Assembly (NCBI RefSeq): GCF_051106095.1
Contig: NC_135787.1
Location: 172,631,001-172,695,000, forward strand
Origin: Pogona vitticeps
Taxonomy: Eukaryota; Chordata; Lepidosauria; Squamata; Agamidae
Reading direction: 5' to 3'
Length of the DNA: 64,000 nt
Part shown: positions 24,033 to 35,477 of the stretch, in pieces
How positions within the stretch are numbered: position 1 is the stretch's first letter
How the letters are laid out: each line of letters opens with the position of its first letter
Program-made: the position numbers and the translations under genes
Notes under the pieces: model-generated
The model's input: only the letters and a program-made list of their open reading frames with translations
The model's database searches: none
What the model was told of the DNA's origin: nothing

Positions 24033-25015
24033 AAAACAAGAGAGCATGGAGGTCACAGGGTTGGTGTGGCCCTCTGAAGGCTAGACCACTGGGGTTGTAT
24101 ACTGAAGAGTAGTGGCCTACTAGTCCACTGAGTACAGAATCTGGAATTACCTTCTTGTCCCAATACTGTACTCCTGCCTGATATAGTACTTCCTTTTTCT
24201 CACACAAAATTTGTTGCTGGGGGTGTCTGCCTCATTCTATCTGATAGCAAGGGAAACCTACTACATTGTTAAATTTCTATATTTGAAGAACAGTTGTTTT
24301 AATATTTAGGGATGCCTTTGAGGGTGTTTCACAAACTGCGTCATTCAAATGTTCTGGTCATATGTTTCTGCCGCAAGATAGACCAAAACAGGGCGATCTG
24401 GGATGGATTAGAAAATGATTCCCAGAGAGATCAGGCTTAAAGCTGGGCATCTATTGCTTGATGGAATACCGCTGGCAGATCGGCAACTAAAAAGCTTCAA
24501 AGGGCTTCCATGCAAAATGCTAGAGAGATGATCCAGCCAGAATGTAATCTGAAGTCTTGTGGCAGTTTTATTTATGTATTCTTTTTGGTTCCCTGTCCAG
24601 CATGTGGGCCATTTGGATTGTAAAAGCAACATGCTTCTCACATATGGTCTTGGCTCTAGATTAGGAACAACTAAAGTTACTGCCAGTGCAGTTGGGTGAA
24701 GGTGACTTTGCAGCAAAAACCTGGCTAAAAGAAAAGCAAAAAGAGAGAGAGAGAGAGAGAGAGAGCAAGTCGTCATTGAAGAATTTAGGTTGCAATGCCT
24801 TTAGCACAGATTTATCAGCAATCCTTCTTTTAAGGATATGATGATTCTATGGAACATTGAGATCCAGAGGCACTGTACCTCCAAATCAGAACTTTGGAAA
24901 TTTCTTTCAAGATGATTGAATGTGGTGGCCTGTTGAAGCAGGTAACTGAGTGGTAGGATGACGTTCCTCTAGAAACAGAGCATCATCCTGTCACAGTCAG
25001 TTATGGATGGCTTAA
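24033..25015. other. No gene recognised
   Basis: Contains the short (GA)n tract noted separately. Otherwise no repeat family or exon recognised. Confidence 0.5.
24740..24766. repeat. (GA)n microsatellite
   Basis: About 13 AG units. Confidence 0.9.
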
Positions 25016-25025
25016 ACAGGTTACT

Positions 25026-25458
25026 TAGTTAGGCATCCTTCAGTCTCGAAAGACTATGGTAACGTGCTCTGTATGGAGGACTTGGAACAGCGTCTAGTGT
25101 GGCTGAGGAGGCCAATTCAAGAGTGACAATCTCTTCCACACTGAAGACAAATCCAATCTGACCCCTGTCCAGCTCCCTGCTTTTGTGACTTCCTCTTCAC
25201 CTCGGCCTGCTGGATAAGGGTCTCTTCAAATTGGGAGAGGCCGTGATGCAATGCCTGCCTCCAGGCTGAACGCTCAGATATCAGGGTTTCCCATCTGTTG
25301 AGATCTATTCCTAAGGCCTTCAGATCCCGCTTGCAGATATCCTTGTATCGAAGCCGTGGTCTCCCTCTGGGGTGATTTCCCTGCACTAATTCTCCATACA
25401 GGAGATCCTTTGGAATCCGACCATCAGCCATTCTCACGATGTGCCCAAGCCAACGTAG
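25026..25458 (-). mobile_element. 5'-truncated non-LTR retrotransposon (3' end of ORF2 plus short UTR)
   Basis: The minus strand encodes RMADGRIPKDLLYGELVQGN, HPRGRPRLRYKDICKRDLKA and LSERSAWRQ-like sequence (ISERSAWRQALHHGLSQFEE). It ends in a zinc-finger-like CLQCGRDCHS, stop, IGLLSHTRRC, where the stop sits at a likely former arginine codon. ACAGGTTACT flanks the insert on both sides (25016-25025 and 25459-25468), a 10-bp target duplication typical of target-primed reverse transcription. The family may be I/Vingi-like or RTE-like; I cannot decide. Confidence 0.8.
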
Positions 25459-25469
25459 ACAGGTTACTA

Positions 25470-26165
25470 ATTCATAAATTTGTCTTTAAAATAACTTTCC
25501 AAACTCTGTTCTGGATATTAGTTTCTGTTGAACAAACGGCAGGGGAGAATGCAACTCTTCCTCCACAGCTGTGACCTTCCCAAGGCCAGCCCTACCAATA
25601 GGCAGATGAGTCAGTGGTGACAGTTGCTTCCTTTCTAGCCCTTCTCCCTTTATGTCACTTTTAAAGTGCAGAATGATGCTTCTCTTCCTACCTCAAGCAA
25701 CAGAGGACCTTGGACCACTGCTGGAACTTCCTAGAAGCCTTTGGCGTCCACTGTTGGGAAGGAAAACCTAGACTACAGCAGGTCCTTGTCTCAGATCAAG
25801 AGACAAGAATACTACAATAGTACAGCTAAAGTTGTCATAGTATAGCCAGAATCCACATGTGTGTGTCCAAGACAGTCATACAGTAGTATTTGTACTCTTC
25901 TGTAGTCTGTCCTTTGAATGACAAAGTGCATTGGTTGAACTCCCAATTTCACAAACACTAGGTGACCAGTTGCATGAAGGTGAGCCTACCAAGGGAAGGA
26001 AACCCTTATATGATTCAATCTACCTTCCATGTTCACTTAAACCAACAGAATTCTGGTCTATATATATATTTGCTAATATCTCTTTATGTGGTAGCAAAAC
26101 AATGACATATAACAGTGGTAGTAACAATTAGGGATGTGCACAATCTTAGGACAAATGTATGAAAA
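25470..26165. other. No gene recognised
   Basis: A+T-rich DNA without named repeat or exon. Confidence 0.5.
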
Positions 26166-26167
26166 CT

Positions 26168-27115
26168 GAATTTATTTATTCATTTATTTGTCTTATAGAA
26201 TTAGTAAAATTACTATTTGGAGTAGTTTACGTAACATAAAACAAACCATACAACCAAATTTAAAAATTATCAAAGAAAATGCCCCCAGTATCCTAATTGC
26301 ATGTTATTAACAGAGAGATGAACAGAGACAAAAAAAAAAAACAAAAGTGGCAGACCACAGCTGACGCCTGTCATTAATAACTAGAAACCAAATTACAGAA
26401 CCATAACAGAATAGTATATAATATATCCAAATCATAAGTAACAAATAATAAATTACCATCAAGTCCAAATCATAGATACGGGTCATAAAAAAAATTAACC
26501 TTTAATGTTGCCATAGGTAAAGGTAAAGGTTCCCCTTGACAATTTTTGTCCAGTCATGTCCGACTCTAGGGGGTGGTGCTCATCCCCGTTTCCAAGCCAT
26601 AGAGCCAGCGTTTTGTCCGAAGACAATCTTCCGTGGTCACATGGCCAGTGCGAGTTAGACACGGAACGCTGTTACCTTCCCTCCGAGGTGGTCCCTATTT
26701 ATCTACTTGCATTTGCATGCTTTCGAACCGCTAGGTTGGCGGGAGCTGGGACAAGCGACAGGAGCTCACTCCGTCGCGTGGATTCGATCTTACGACTGCT
26801 TGGTTTTCTGACCCTGCAGCACACAAAGGCTTCTGCGGTTTAGCCCGCAGCGTCACCACATCCCTTTCATACAAAGTAGGAATCTCTAAAACAAAAAGCC
26901 AACAATAAACAACCCTGTTGGAAAAGAAAGGAAAGAAATCATAGATACGTGTCATAAAGAAATTAACCTTGAATGTTGCCATAGGTCTCCCTAAATAAAT
27001 CCATCTTTAGTAGTCTTCTGAGAGACTATAGGGAGGGGTCCTGTCTAATCTCTACAGGGAGTCTGTTCCATAACAAGAGTGCCTCTGATGATGACAATTC
27101 CTCGGGATGTTTGTG
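26168..27115 (-). mobile_element. Old LINE (L2/CR1-like) remnant, interrupted by a SINE
   Basis: The left part has a reversed LINE-like tail (TTTATTTATTCATTTATTTG, then GGAGTAGTTTACGTAACATA). The right part has TAGTAGTCTTCTGAGAGACT, GGGAGTCTGTTCCATAACAA and GTGCCTCTGATGATG, as in L2-type 3' ORF regions read in reverse. A SINE (26518-26868) splits it. Confidence 0.5.
26518..26868 (-). mobile_element. Long tRNA-headed SINE with CCTTTA tail, reverse orientation
   Basis: On plus it starts with the tail TAAAGGTAAAGGTTCCCC, passes CAGTCATGTCCGACTCTAGG and GACAATCTTCCGTGGTCACA, and ends at the head GCGGTTTAGCCCGCAGCG. A 50-bp near-identical sequence lies just outside the tail (26467-26517) and again 68 bp beyond the head (26936-26985). 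The same family is complete at 57.05 kb. Confidence 0.88.
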
Positions 27116-27143
27116 TTGCTGTTTACTTCCCTAGGGGTGGGCA

Positions 27144-27383
27144 GTAGAAATGGGCACAAACCGCCGGCAGCCAAACAGGTGTCCCTCAGTTTGGTGTCTG
27201 CCCCCTCCAGCAGGCAGCCTATCAGAGGCAGTGCCCAGAGGAGGAGGGGGCAGGTACCCTGGGGTGCTGCTTCTGAGTGGGCACCCATCAGAGGGGGGCT
27301 GGCTGCTGAACTGCAGAATACCTGTTCAGCCATTTGCTGAACCAGCACAAAACACCAAATCAGTGGTTTGTACCCATCTCTAC
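27144..27383. mobile_element. GC-rich MITE
   Basis: Termini GTAGAAATGGGCACAAACC and GGTTTGTACCCATCTCTAC are inverted repeats with three or fewer mismatches. The GC-rich core explains the long open frames on both strands (up to 141 codons), which are not genes. The superfamily is not certain; it is possibly hAT. Confidence 0.75.
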
Positions 27384-27919
27384 TTGGCACCCTCAGTAAC
27401 AAGGCCTGAGATGATGGCCTTGTTGACTGGACTGATATTTTTGGGGAGAAGTGTTCTGAATTGGGGCATTCATACAATTTTGAAGTGATCGTAGGTGTCA
27501 GGCAAGTAGCCGCTGGTGGCTTATGGGGTAGAATGCTTCCCTATGGATCCTTTGTGTGCAAAGTATACATGGGGTTAAAATCTTTTTAAGGAGGCATACG
27601 ACACTTCCAAACAAGGAAGAGGAAACTGAAAGTAATACATAGCACCCAAGAATACCCAGTAGGGACTAAACGAAAAGGAAAGTGACAGCTGAACCTCCAT
27701 TCCAATAAAGCCCGAAACCTCTCCTGGAGACTCCAGTCACTGTGATGTTAGGGAGGGCAGTGCCTGGTGTCACTAAGTGCTATATATTCTCTTACAGCCA
27801 TTCAGCCAGCAACATTGCAGGATGAAATGAAATACTTGTATCGTCATTGTTAGCCATGGTTTGCATTCTGGAAATTTCTTTCTTTTTTTCCCTTGTTTAG
27901 CTCAGTTTACACAACCACA

Positions 27920-27923
<4 letters not shown>

Positions 27924-27999
<76 letters not shown>

Positions 28000-28017
28000 A
28001 AAGAGAGAGAGAGAGAA
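27924..28017. repeat. Compound microsatellite (CT)n-(GT)n-(GA)n
   Basis: Three adjoining dinucleotide tracts: about 15 CT, 21 GT, then AGAGAGA. Confidence 0.95.
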
Positions 28018-28145
28018 ACTGGGGATTAATGCCTGCATTCTTCTTATATGGGCTTTGAGTAGATTGGCTATAATTAGTGTGCTAGGGTCTGTCATTCCAT
28101 GGCCTACCTTCTTTTTTTCCTATTTTTAACATGTCAGTGTTGTAT

Positions 28146-28402
28146 ACAAACCTTGCATCCTGCCAAGATCACCTTGACATCCCACCAGTGGTATGCATGA
28201 AGCATCATCCTTGACAAGACACAACTCTTTACTCATTTCTTCCTGCCAGAAAAAAACACTTTCTAACCAGGTTCATAGAACTATCTTACTGATTTGGTAA
28301 AACACCAATCCAGTTGTTCAATTTTTAAGAAGCTAGATTTTTTAAAAAAGATCCCAGGATAATGGAAAGAGGTGTTATATAAGTCAAGGTACTAGCTATG
28401 GT
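28146..28402 (+). repeat. Unclassified repeat, copy 1 (relative at 35.2 kb)
   Basis: CACCTTGACATCCCACCAGT, CATCATCCTTGACAAGAC, AACCAGGTTCATAGAA, AAACACCAATCCAG and CAAGGTACTAGC occur in the same order and spacing in 35205-35476, at roughly 80% identity by eye. It has no coding sequence and no terminal repeats that I can see. Confidence 0.8.
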
Positions 28403-28649
28403 TTATTTGGGCACACCCTTATGTGGGCAGGTACACCCTTATAATAATGAAGACGATCTGGACTTAGTGTTCTTCTACCTTACAATTGTGTGTCCAGTCA
28501 ACTACTGAAAGCAGAACAAGCTATACTATCTCCAACAGCCAGGCATATATTTAATATCTATCTTACCTCTGTCCAGATGTCTCTTTCCACACACCTAATG
28601 TTGCACAGAGAAGAAGAATAGCACAAAGTTGCCTCACACCCATTGTTGT

Positions 28650-30049
28650 GGCTGTTACACTTTCCTAAGGGACAAAACAACAACAACAACAACACACCAA
28701 GGCTCAGGGAGAGTGAGTTTTGAAAAGGACACCACGCACATTCTGCACGTTTCTTGAATGAACCATGCAGGTGTCAGCAAACACGGGTCAAAAAACACGT
28801 GTAAGCCTGGACAGAGAGCAATCAGGAGTTTGCACATGCTAAAATGGGCTGAGTGAGTCCAAACTCAGCTAGCCAAGATACAACACTCCTTCTCACAGGT
28901 CTGCCCACATAAGAACACCCTGGTACCCTCAGATATTATTATGAAAAGGTCAAGTGGGCTTTGTAGTCCTTAGACTTAACTTGCACCACTGACTTATGAA
29001 AAGGTCAAGTGGGCTTTGTAGTCCTTAGACTTAACTTGCACCACTAAGTAAGCTAGGCCGAGGCAGCACTCTCAGATGACCCTATGACAAGTGTACTGTT
29101 CAGAAAACCAAATGGGTTTTATAATCTTTATTTTATTAAAGAATAAGCATGTTACTAGGTATCAAAGCCAAATTAAACCAAAACAAATAAACTAGCATTG
29201 TGCTGGTTAGTTACAAAGATGTAGTGAGGCAAAGAAAACATGAAAAATAGAAAAGTGTTCAAAAACCTTACAAAAACACAAAAAGCCATTAAAAAGAATA
29301 AAAACAGTTCCAGTCCAGGAAATCATTAGTAAAAACAAAATAATCCAAGTAGGTTATAAAAAGGCTATAGTCCTCAGTGATCCTGTAGAACAAGAATCCT
29401 GTACTAAAAAGAAAAATTCAGTAAAAGTCCCATTATCCTTAGAAAAGTCAAATCCAGTAAATGTACCATAGTCCTTACAAAATTACAAGAGCATAGTCCA
29501 TATGGAGTATTCCAAGAAAAGAAGTCCATAAAGAATATTCCATAGAACAGTTCATAGAAAATAGTCCATGCATAGTCCTTAGGGAAAAAACCCATAAATC
29601 CATAGGTAATCCAGTATAGTAAAGGTTAGTCCCATGTGTCACGAATGACTGAAGGATCGGTCTTGAAAGACAATGTCCATAGGCAAAAAGTTCCTTTTTC
29701 AAGAGTAACTGGCAAGGGCTTATCGCACCTTCCCACAATGTCATCCAATCAGAGTTCGTTACTAGGCAAACAGTCCTGTTGCATCACATGACTTCTTTCC
29801 CAACCGCACCAGATGTTATTTGGGTTTCCTGTGGTTTATCAAAGAGTCACAACAATTCCCATCTAATCACACAGAGTCCTTTCTCAGGCTTTCAGAATAA
29901 CATTCTCTCTGCTCGCCTAGAAAACAACCTGTCAGCATAGCAAAGTTACTGTATACAAAGAAACAAGATGGAACCTCTCTGGCTCATTTCTTAATTACAA
30001 AACCCATATGCCTTAAAAGATTTTAACTCAAAAACCCATCTCATCACAG
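28650..30049 (-). mobile_element. Candidate long solo LTR of a Gypsy-like element (fossil)
   Basis: Read on the minus strand, the segment starts TGTGATGAGATGGG and has a CCAAT/TATA-less upstream half. It then shows a run of GGACTATG-like motifs of the kind common in vertebrate Ty3/Gypsy LTRs, a TTTAATAAAATAAAG polyadenylation-type signal at about 29.13 kb, and ends near 28.65 kb. No coding region adjoins it and no clear target duplication was found, so boundaries are approximate. It contains a 55-bp internal tandem duplication. Probably old. Confidence 0.4.
28939..29045. repeat. 55-bp tandem duplication
   Basis: Two identical copies of ATGAAAAGGTCAAGTGGGCT through TTAACTTGCACCACT begin at 28941 and 28996. 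No difference is visible between them, so it is recent. Confidence 0.93.
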
Positions 30050-31178
30050 CAGGAACTGATGCACTAGTAATTTTGTACAAGTAACTCTCTGTGTGCCTAA
30101 ATTCTTACCGTTTCTGGTTCCTTCTGGTTCCTTTCCATTCACAACTGGAGGAACAGTGATACAGGAGGAGGGAACTTTCTTCTGTTGAGGTCTTTTTTAC
30201 TTCTCTTGAAACCTGAAATCTCTTGAGGTCTGTATGCTCAGCTGTGGGTGGGCCAGAGCCAAAGGTGGCAGGGTTAGGTCTGTGTGCAATGTAAGCAAGG
30301 TTGGCCCAAAGCATTTTACTCTTTTTAGTAAGAAAACAAGATGGCACCCTCCAATTCCATGTATTCACTACTGATTTTGTAGTTGATTCTTTCTTCACTG
30401 CTGACCATAGGACCACATTTTTCACTGTACATGAAGGTATCAGCAGTGGTGTTGCATGACTTGCCAGCACCGTGGCAAGTATTGTGCCCCCTAATCCAGG
30501 AACCTGCACGCACACTCCTCGGTAGGGCAGTCTATTCCCCCTCATCACCCAGTGCCATGCTTGTACTGGGCTTGTGTGGTTGGCTTGCCCTGCTCACCAG
30601 ACATGGAGGCAGGGGTGGTGGCTACAGGAGAGAGGGGAGGGAGAGAGGACGGATGGATGGACGGAACCACGAAGGCCAGCTGAGCAGCAAGACGAAGCAC
30701 AGGGGGGTGCAAAAGGGTGGGGTTTGTGCCCCAACAATGTTGCACCCTGGGGCAACTGGCCCTCCACGCTACACCACTGGGTAACATACTTGCTCAGGGG
30801 GCACTTTGGTGTCTTCTAGTACTTGTCAGTGGAGGCGACTGCCTCATCTTGTTAATGTTTGGGCTGGTCGTGAAATTGGAAAACAATTTTGCATCCAGAT
30901 ATTCTGTTTCCTTGACTTCTTCAAAGTTCTGTTCATCAGCTTTGTAGATGAGGTGGAGTAAATAGCATAAAAAGCCCAGAGTGGGTGGGGCTGAGAGAGG
31001 GCAGACTGTTGGGAGAGTCCCAAGGTCCAAACTGAGAGATGTGGAGGTCTGCATTTGACTTGTAGGCCAGAGAAGAGCCTGGCCTACAACTCCCAAGGCA
31101 ACATATCTGTGAAGATTCTCAATCATCCAGGTGAGGTTATGTGGAAGTTGAGTCAAGGCAAGTGGACTCCTATCTTAT
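30050..31178. other. No gene recognised; mixed repeat debris
   Basis: Open frames of 62-147 codons lie on both strands with no recognisable protein. A short perfect hairpin (GTAGGCCAG / CTGGCCTAC, 31062-31087) and GAAGATTCTCAATCATCCAG, a phrase seen in other vertebrate repeats, suggest transposon remains. Confidence 0.4.
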
Positions 31179-31180
31179 TA

Positions 31181-31720
31181 CAGTGGGGTCTCTACTTAAG
31201 AACGTCCCTACTTAAGAACAATCCAACTTAAGAACAGCTCCATTTGCTAAATTTTGCTTCTACTTGAGAACAGAAATCCAAGATAAGAACAGGAAAAAAA
31301 ACCTTTCCTGCTCTTTTTTTAACCTTAGGTCATCTTAGGTTAAAAAAGAATTTCTCCCCCTAGTGGTAGAGTACGTATTAACCAGCTTTGCATTAGTTCC
31401 TATGAGAACTAATGCTTCAATGTACGAACGCACCTCTACATAACAAAAAAAACAGCCAGAACGGATTAATTGGTTTTCAGTCCATTCCTATGGGAAATTT
31501 TGCTTCAACTTAAGAACGTTTCAACTTAAGAACACCATTCCAAAACGTATTAAGTTCTTAAGTAGAGGTTCCACTGTAGTTTCTATGGACGGAAAAGAGC
31601 AGATACGGATTAAATGGTTTTCAATGCATTCCTATGGGAAATGCAGATTCAACATAAGAACTTTTCAATTTGAGAACCACCTTCCAATACGGATTAAGTT
31701 CTTAAGTAGAGACCCCACTG
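31181..31720. mobile_element. Mariner/Tigger-like MITE with duplicated right end
   Basis: The outer ends CAGTGGGGTCTCTACTTAAG and CTTAAGTAGAGACCCCACTG are perfect inverted repeats bordered by TA (31179-31180 and 31721-31722). An inner right end, CTTAAGTAGAGGTTCCACTG plus TA, lies at 31557-31578. After it about 140 bp repeat the right-hand region in the same order (GGATTAA(T/A)TGGTTTTCA, CATTCCTATGGGAAAT). ACTTAAGAAC motifs recur throughout. Confidence 0.85.
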
Positions 31721-31724
31721 TAGG

Positions 31725-32240
31725 TTGAAATGTCTTGCTGGTGCCATATATATTTTGAAAAGTTACTTTTTGAAGTATCAGGTTGCATTTGCAAAAAACT
31801 ATTACTATATGGTAGATTATAGTACTTTTAAAAAGGAAAAGGTCTTTAAAGTTGGAAGTCAATGACTATTCTGAGCACATAGAAAAAACAACCATGTGAT
31901 CCATTCATAAAAGCAATGTTCTAGGTAATCCCTTTACTGGATCACTGACAAATGACAGACAAGGTAACCTTTCAAGTTCTCCAGGACCCTTAATCAGGCA
32001 ATTGGTTTTCAATGCTAATAGTCCAAAACTTGAAATACAATACAAAGAGGATGCCTCTTGCTCTTGAAATCAGACTACCAGCAAAGCAACCTGGGATTTG
32101 CAGATTCCGCATGAGACAGAGATCTCCAATGTAGACATTCATCCTTTCCCCTCTCTCTGCAAAGAAGAGCCAGGTTTGAATTCCTGTGGATTCATGCTTT
32201 TACTTGGGAAAAGCACGTGGCCCTCTCTGTGGGCCCTCTC
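31725..32240. other. No gene recognised
   Basis: A+T-rich DNA, nothing assignable. Confidence 0.5.
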
Positions 32241-32245
32241 TGTAG

Positions 32246-32440
32246 GCTTGTTGTTGTTTAGTCGTTAAGTCGTGTCCAGCTCTTCGTGACCCCATGGACC
32301 AGAGCACACCAGGCCCTCCTGTCTTCCACTGCTCCCTCGAGTTTGGTCAAATTCATGTTGGTAGCTGCGGTGACACCGTCCAACCATCTCGTCTTCTGTC
32401 GTCCCCTTCTCCTCTTGCCTTCACACTTTCTGTAATCTTA
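32246..32440 (-). mobile_element. BovB (RTE) LINE 3' end, reverse orientation
   Basis: TTGTTGTTTAGTCGTTAAGT, GACCCCATGGACCAGAGCA, CAGGCCCTCCTGTCTTCCAC and GTCGTCCCCTTCTCCTCTTG are the reversed 3' end of BovB as found in squamates. The plus-strand counterpart is at 62.77 kb. Confidence 0.88.
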
Positions 32441-33121
32441 GAGAGGGTGAAAAAACAAGGAACAAGATAGTGGGGCAAATTAAATCTTTACATCAGCAAA
32501 ACAGAGAATCAAATTCAGGTATTAATTTTTAGAGACTAAATTTAGGCAAATTTAGGTGTACAAATGTTCAGTGATCCAATATGAGAGTATTACCGAACCA
32601 AGACAGTTGTTCCAAGCATATATGAAGAGTGAAGGAAGAACAGGGTCTAGGATTCTGGATATGGAAAAAAAATTAACTTGATAGTCACTGTGTGCGTTTA
32701 GAAATGTGAAGAACTTCGCTAGGTCATTGTCACTCATGTGGATCCACAAGTGTTTGAACAAATGGGGCAGCTTTGCCTTCACGAAAATATTGCTGGTCTC
32801 ACACTGCATTCCTCATAGAGTACGGTTCTTAAAGCTTGATTTACATTCCTTTTTTAAAAGAGCCATTTCATAATCTGCTGGTGTGCGGGCCCATGGCTCT
32901 CACTCAACCTGATGAACTCTGGAATGTTAATGAACAGCACAATCCTGTGAAATCTACTCAAGAGGTAATTCCCATTGAATTTAAAAGGGCTACACTGAGA
33001 TAAGTGGGTAATGAAATACAACTGGAGGCTGTAGGAAGTAAAGCCAGCCGACCCATCAGACAAAGTGAGGCAGCTGACTGAGGCAACTGAATGTAATGAA
33101 AAGGAGTCATATGTTCAGTTT

Positions 33122-33163
33122 TCTTCTTCGTCGTCTTCGTCTTCTTCTTCTTCTTCTTCTTCT
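33122..33163. repeat. (TTC)n with TCG variants
   Basis: Imperfect TCTTCGTCG then (TTC)n. Confidence 0.9.
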
Positions 33164-33292
33164 TGCCAGGAAAGGGAAGTGATGGCTTGGAAAAGGGAAT
33201 TTCTATCTTGGGTGGCAAAATCATTTGATTTATTGCAAATCTGTCTTGATTGGATTGGGGTGGGGTGCCCACTCAAAAAGAGGGAAAGGTTT

Positions 33293-33294
<2 letters not shown>

Positions 33295-33341
<47 letters not shown>
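33295..33341. repeat. (GT)n microsatellite
   Basis: About 23 GT units. Confidence 0.95.
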
Positions 33342-33344
<3 letters not shown>

Positions 33345-34971
33345 GCTTTAGTGGAGGGGGAATCCCAAAACAAACATTTCAATACTATTATTGCAATTTT
33401 TTAATTTTACTTTCTCTTTTATAATTATATTGGCACAAACATTTACTCTTAGCAGTTTTCTGATACTATTGGAATTGTCTTGGTTTGTTTCTATATTCAC
33501 TGCTAACCCTGCAACCATAGCATAACTTCAGAGCTTACAGTAAATGATAAATAAACAAAATAACAAAACACCAGCAAGAAATATATAAGTTCTTCTAAGG
33601 GGAAGTGGGCTTTTGGTTTCTATCTTGGTAAGACTCAGGTTCTTGGACAATGTGCTGGATGGGTCTCAAGAAAAGGAAGACTGAGAACAAGTGCTTTCAA
33701 CAGCAAGAGCCCAGGATATCACCATTGTTAATTCAACATTAACAGGCTGCAAAGGTGGAAAGCCACAGCATTTGCTTGAGACCAGGTCTGGCCTTCTGTT
33801 GCTGCTAGATCTCACACAGTTTGCTGAGACTCACAGCTTTCTGTCCTGCTCCTCCTCCTCGTCCACCCCCCTAGTTGGGAGTTACATACTTCCCCTAGCA
33901 CATGCAGCCTGTCCCAAGTATCTGATGCCAGCATAGCTATAATTCCGGATGAGCTCCCACTTTATGGGACACCTGCCGCCAGAGCTCAAAACGGGTGATG
34001 TCAACAGCTTATTGGTAGAAGCAAGAGCTAAAACACCACTGCTTGCGTCGTGGTGCTCATGCAGAAGAATAACTGCATATTGTGTCAGGTTGTTTGTTTT
34101 ACTATTGTTCTCAAAATCCTCCAGACAGTGATTCCGCTCCCTGTTCTCATAGTCAATATCCAAAAAGTAACTTTTCCGAGTTCTGATTTAGTATTAGCAG
34201 GGATTAAAATGGAGACCACTTAAAGTTTGCATCTGGTTACCCAGATTGTGCGATTTGAAGGACATGAGAAAAGTGAACTGTATAATTAGAGAGCTGCAAT
34301 TAGTTGGAACATGATACTGGAAAACAAAGATTTGGATTGCCTGCTAACGATCTTATTAATGTCTAGCCAGAAGTTAGTCCCGCTCACTTCAGTGGGACTT
34401 CTTCCCAGATGAGTTTGCTCAGGGTTATGTTTTAAATCCTTTAAACATGGATTTTTCTTCAACAGGGAAATATGTCCAGTTTTTTTACTGTAGAGAAACA
34501 GAAGATAGTAAAGCATAACCAAACTCCTGCTTATATAGTTCTCATAGGGTCCTGTAGTGGTCAATGTAACATCAATGGAGCTAGGTTAGAAACATTTCAA
34601 AGATGTTCCGGTTTTTAAGGCAGACATGCATCTAAGATGTTCTCTTGAGTGTTCACCTAAACGCTCTCCAGGCAACAAAATGTGTGCAGAGGTAGGACAG
34701 TCCTGGCTCTTTGGAAAGCTGCAAGACTTGCTTGGTGGCAAAGGTAGAATGAGAAACATTGAATACTGAATAGGTGATTGGCAGGATTGCATTTATTGCA
34801 AGTCTGTGTGCTTGCACACATGTGCACGCACTCACGCACACACAGAGTTGTTGGACTGGACAAAGGAATATCATAGGAAACCTCCTTTGCCTGTGATTTT
34901 CCATTCTCTGACAAGGATATGAATGGGAAAGTGGAAGCCAGCTTTCATGAATGTGCACCAGGATCAAGTGT

Positions 34972-34974
<3 letters not shown>
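33345..34974. other. No gene recognised
   Basis: Mostly unique-looking. 34.37-34.45 kb (CACTTCAGTGGGACTTCTTCC) resembles a short amniote MITE remnant. Confidence 0.45.

Positions 34975-34975
<1 letters not shown>

Positions 34976-35027
<52 letters not shown>
34976..35027. repeat. (GT)n microsatellite
   Basis: About 25 GT units. Confidence 0.95.
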
Positions 35028-35030
<3 letters not shown>

Positions 35031-35204
35031 ACGTACATTTATAACCTACCTTTCATCCAAGGAGTGCAAGCCACCACACATGACTCTTCACTTTTCCGCA
35101 TGAACATCCTATGGGGTAGGTCAGCCTACCAGAGTATGAGTGGTCCCAAGGTCACCAAGTCATAAACAAATGAGAATACTTTTTAAAAAATCTTCCATAA
35201 TTTC

Positions 35205-35476
35205 ATGTTATGAAAATCTTGCCTCCTGTGAAGATTACCTTGACACCCCACCAGTGGTATGTGTGAAGGATCATCCTTGAAGAGACGCAACTCTTTACCC
35301 ATTTCTTCCTGGCAGGAAAAAAAATCTTTCTAACCAGGTTCTTAGAAATACCTTGCTGATTTGTTAAAACACCAATCCAGATGCTAACTTTTTCAGAATC
35401 TGGTTTTTAAAAAAAGAAAAATTAAGAACCCCAAGATAATGGGGTTTCTTACACAAACCAAGGTACTAGCCATAGT
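35205..35476 (+). repeat. Unclassified repeat, copy 2 (relative at 28.15 kb)
   Basis: Collinear with 28146-28402: CACCCCACCAGTGGTATG, AACCAGGTTCTTAGAAA, AAACACCAATCCAGATGC and CAAGGTACTAGCCATAG. Same orientation, 7.06 kb apart. Confidence 0.8.
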
Positions 35477-35477
35477 G

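Noticed and set aside
27052-27488. Open frames of 112-141 codons on both strands
   Set aside because: They are explained by the GC-rich MITE at 27144-27383.
28939-29045. CRISPR-like repeat-spacer pattern
   Set aside because: Only two copies in direct tandem, no spacers and a vertebrate context. It is a simple duplication.
30105-30784. 147-codon minus-strand and 133-codon plus-strand open frames
   Set aside because: No recognisable protein on either strand and no splice-site context. Likely repeat debris.
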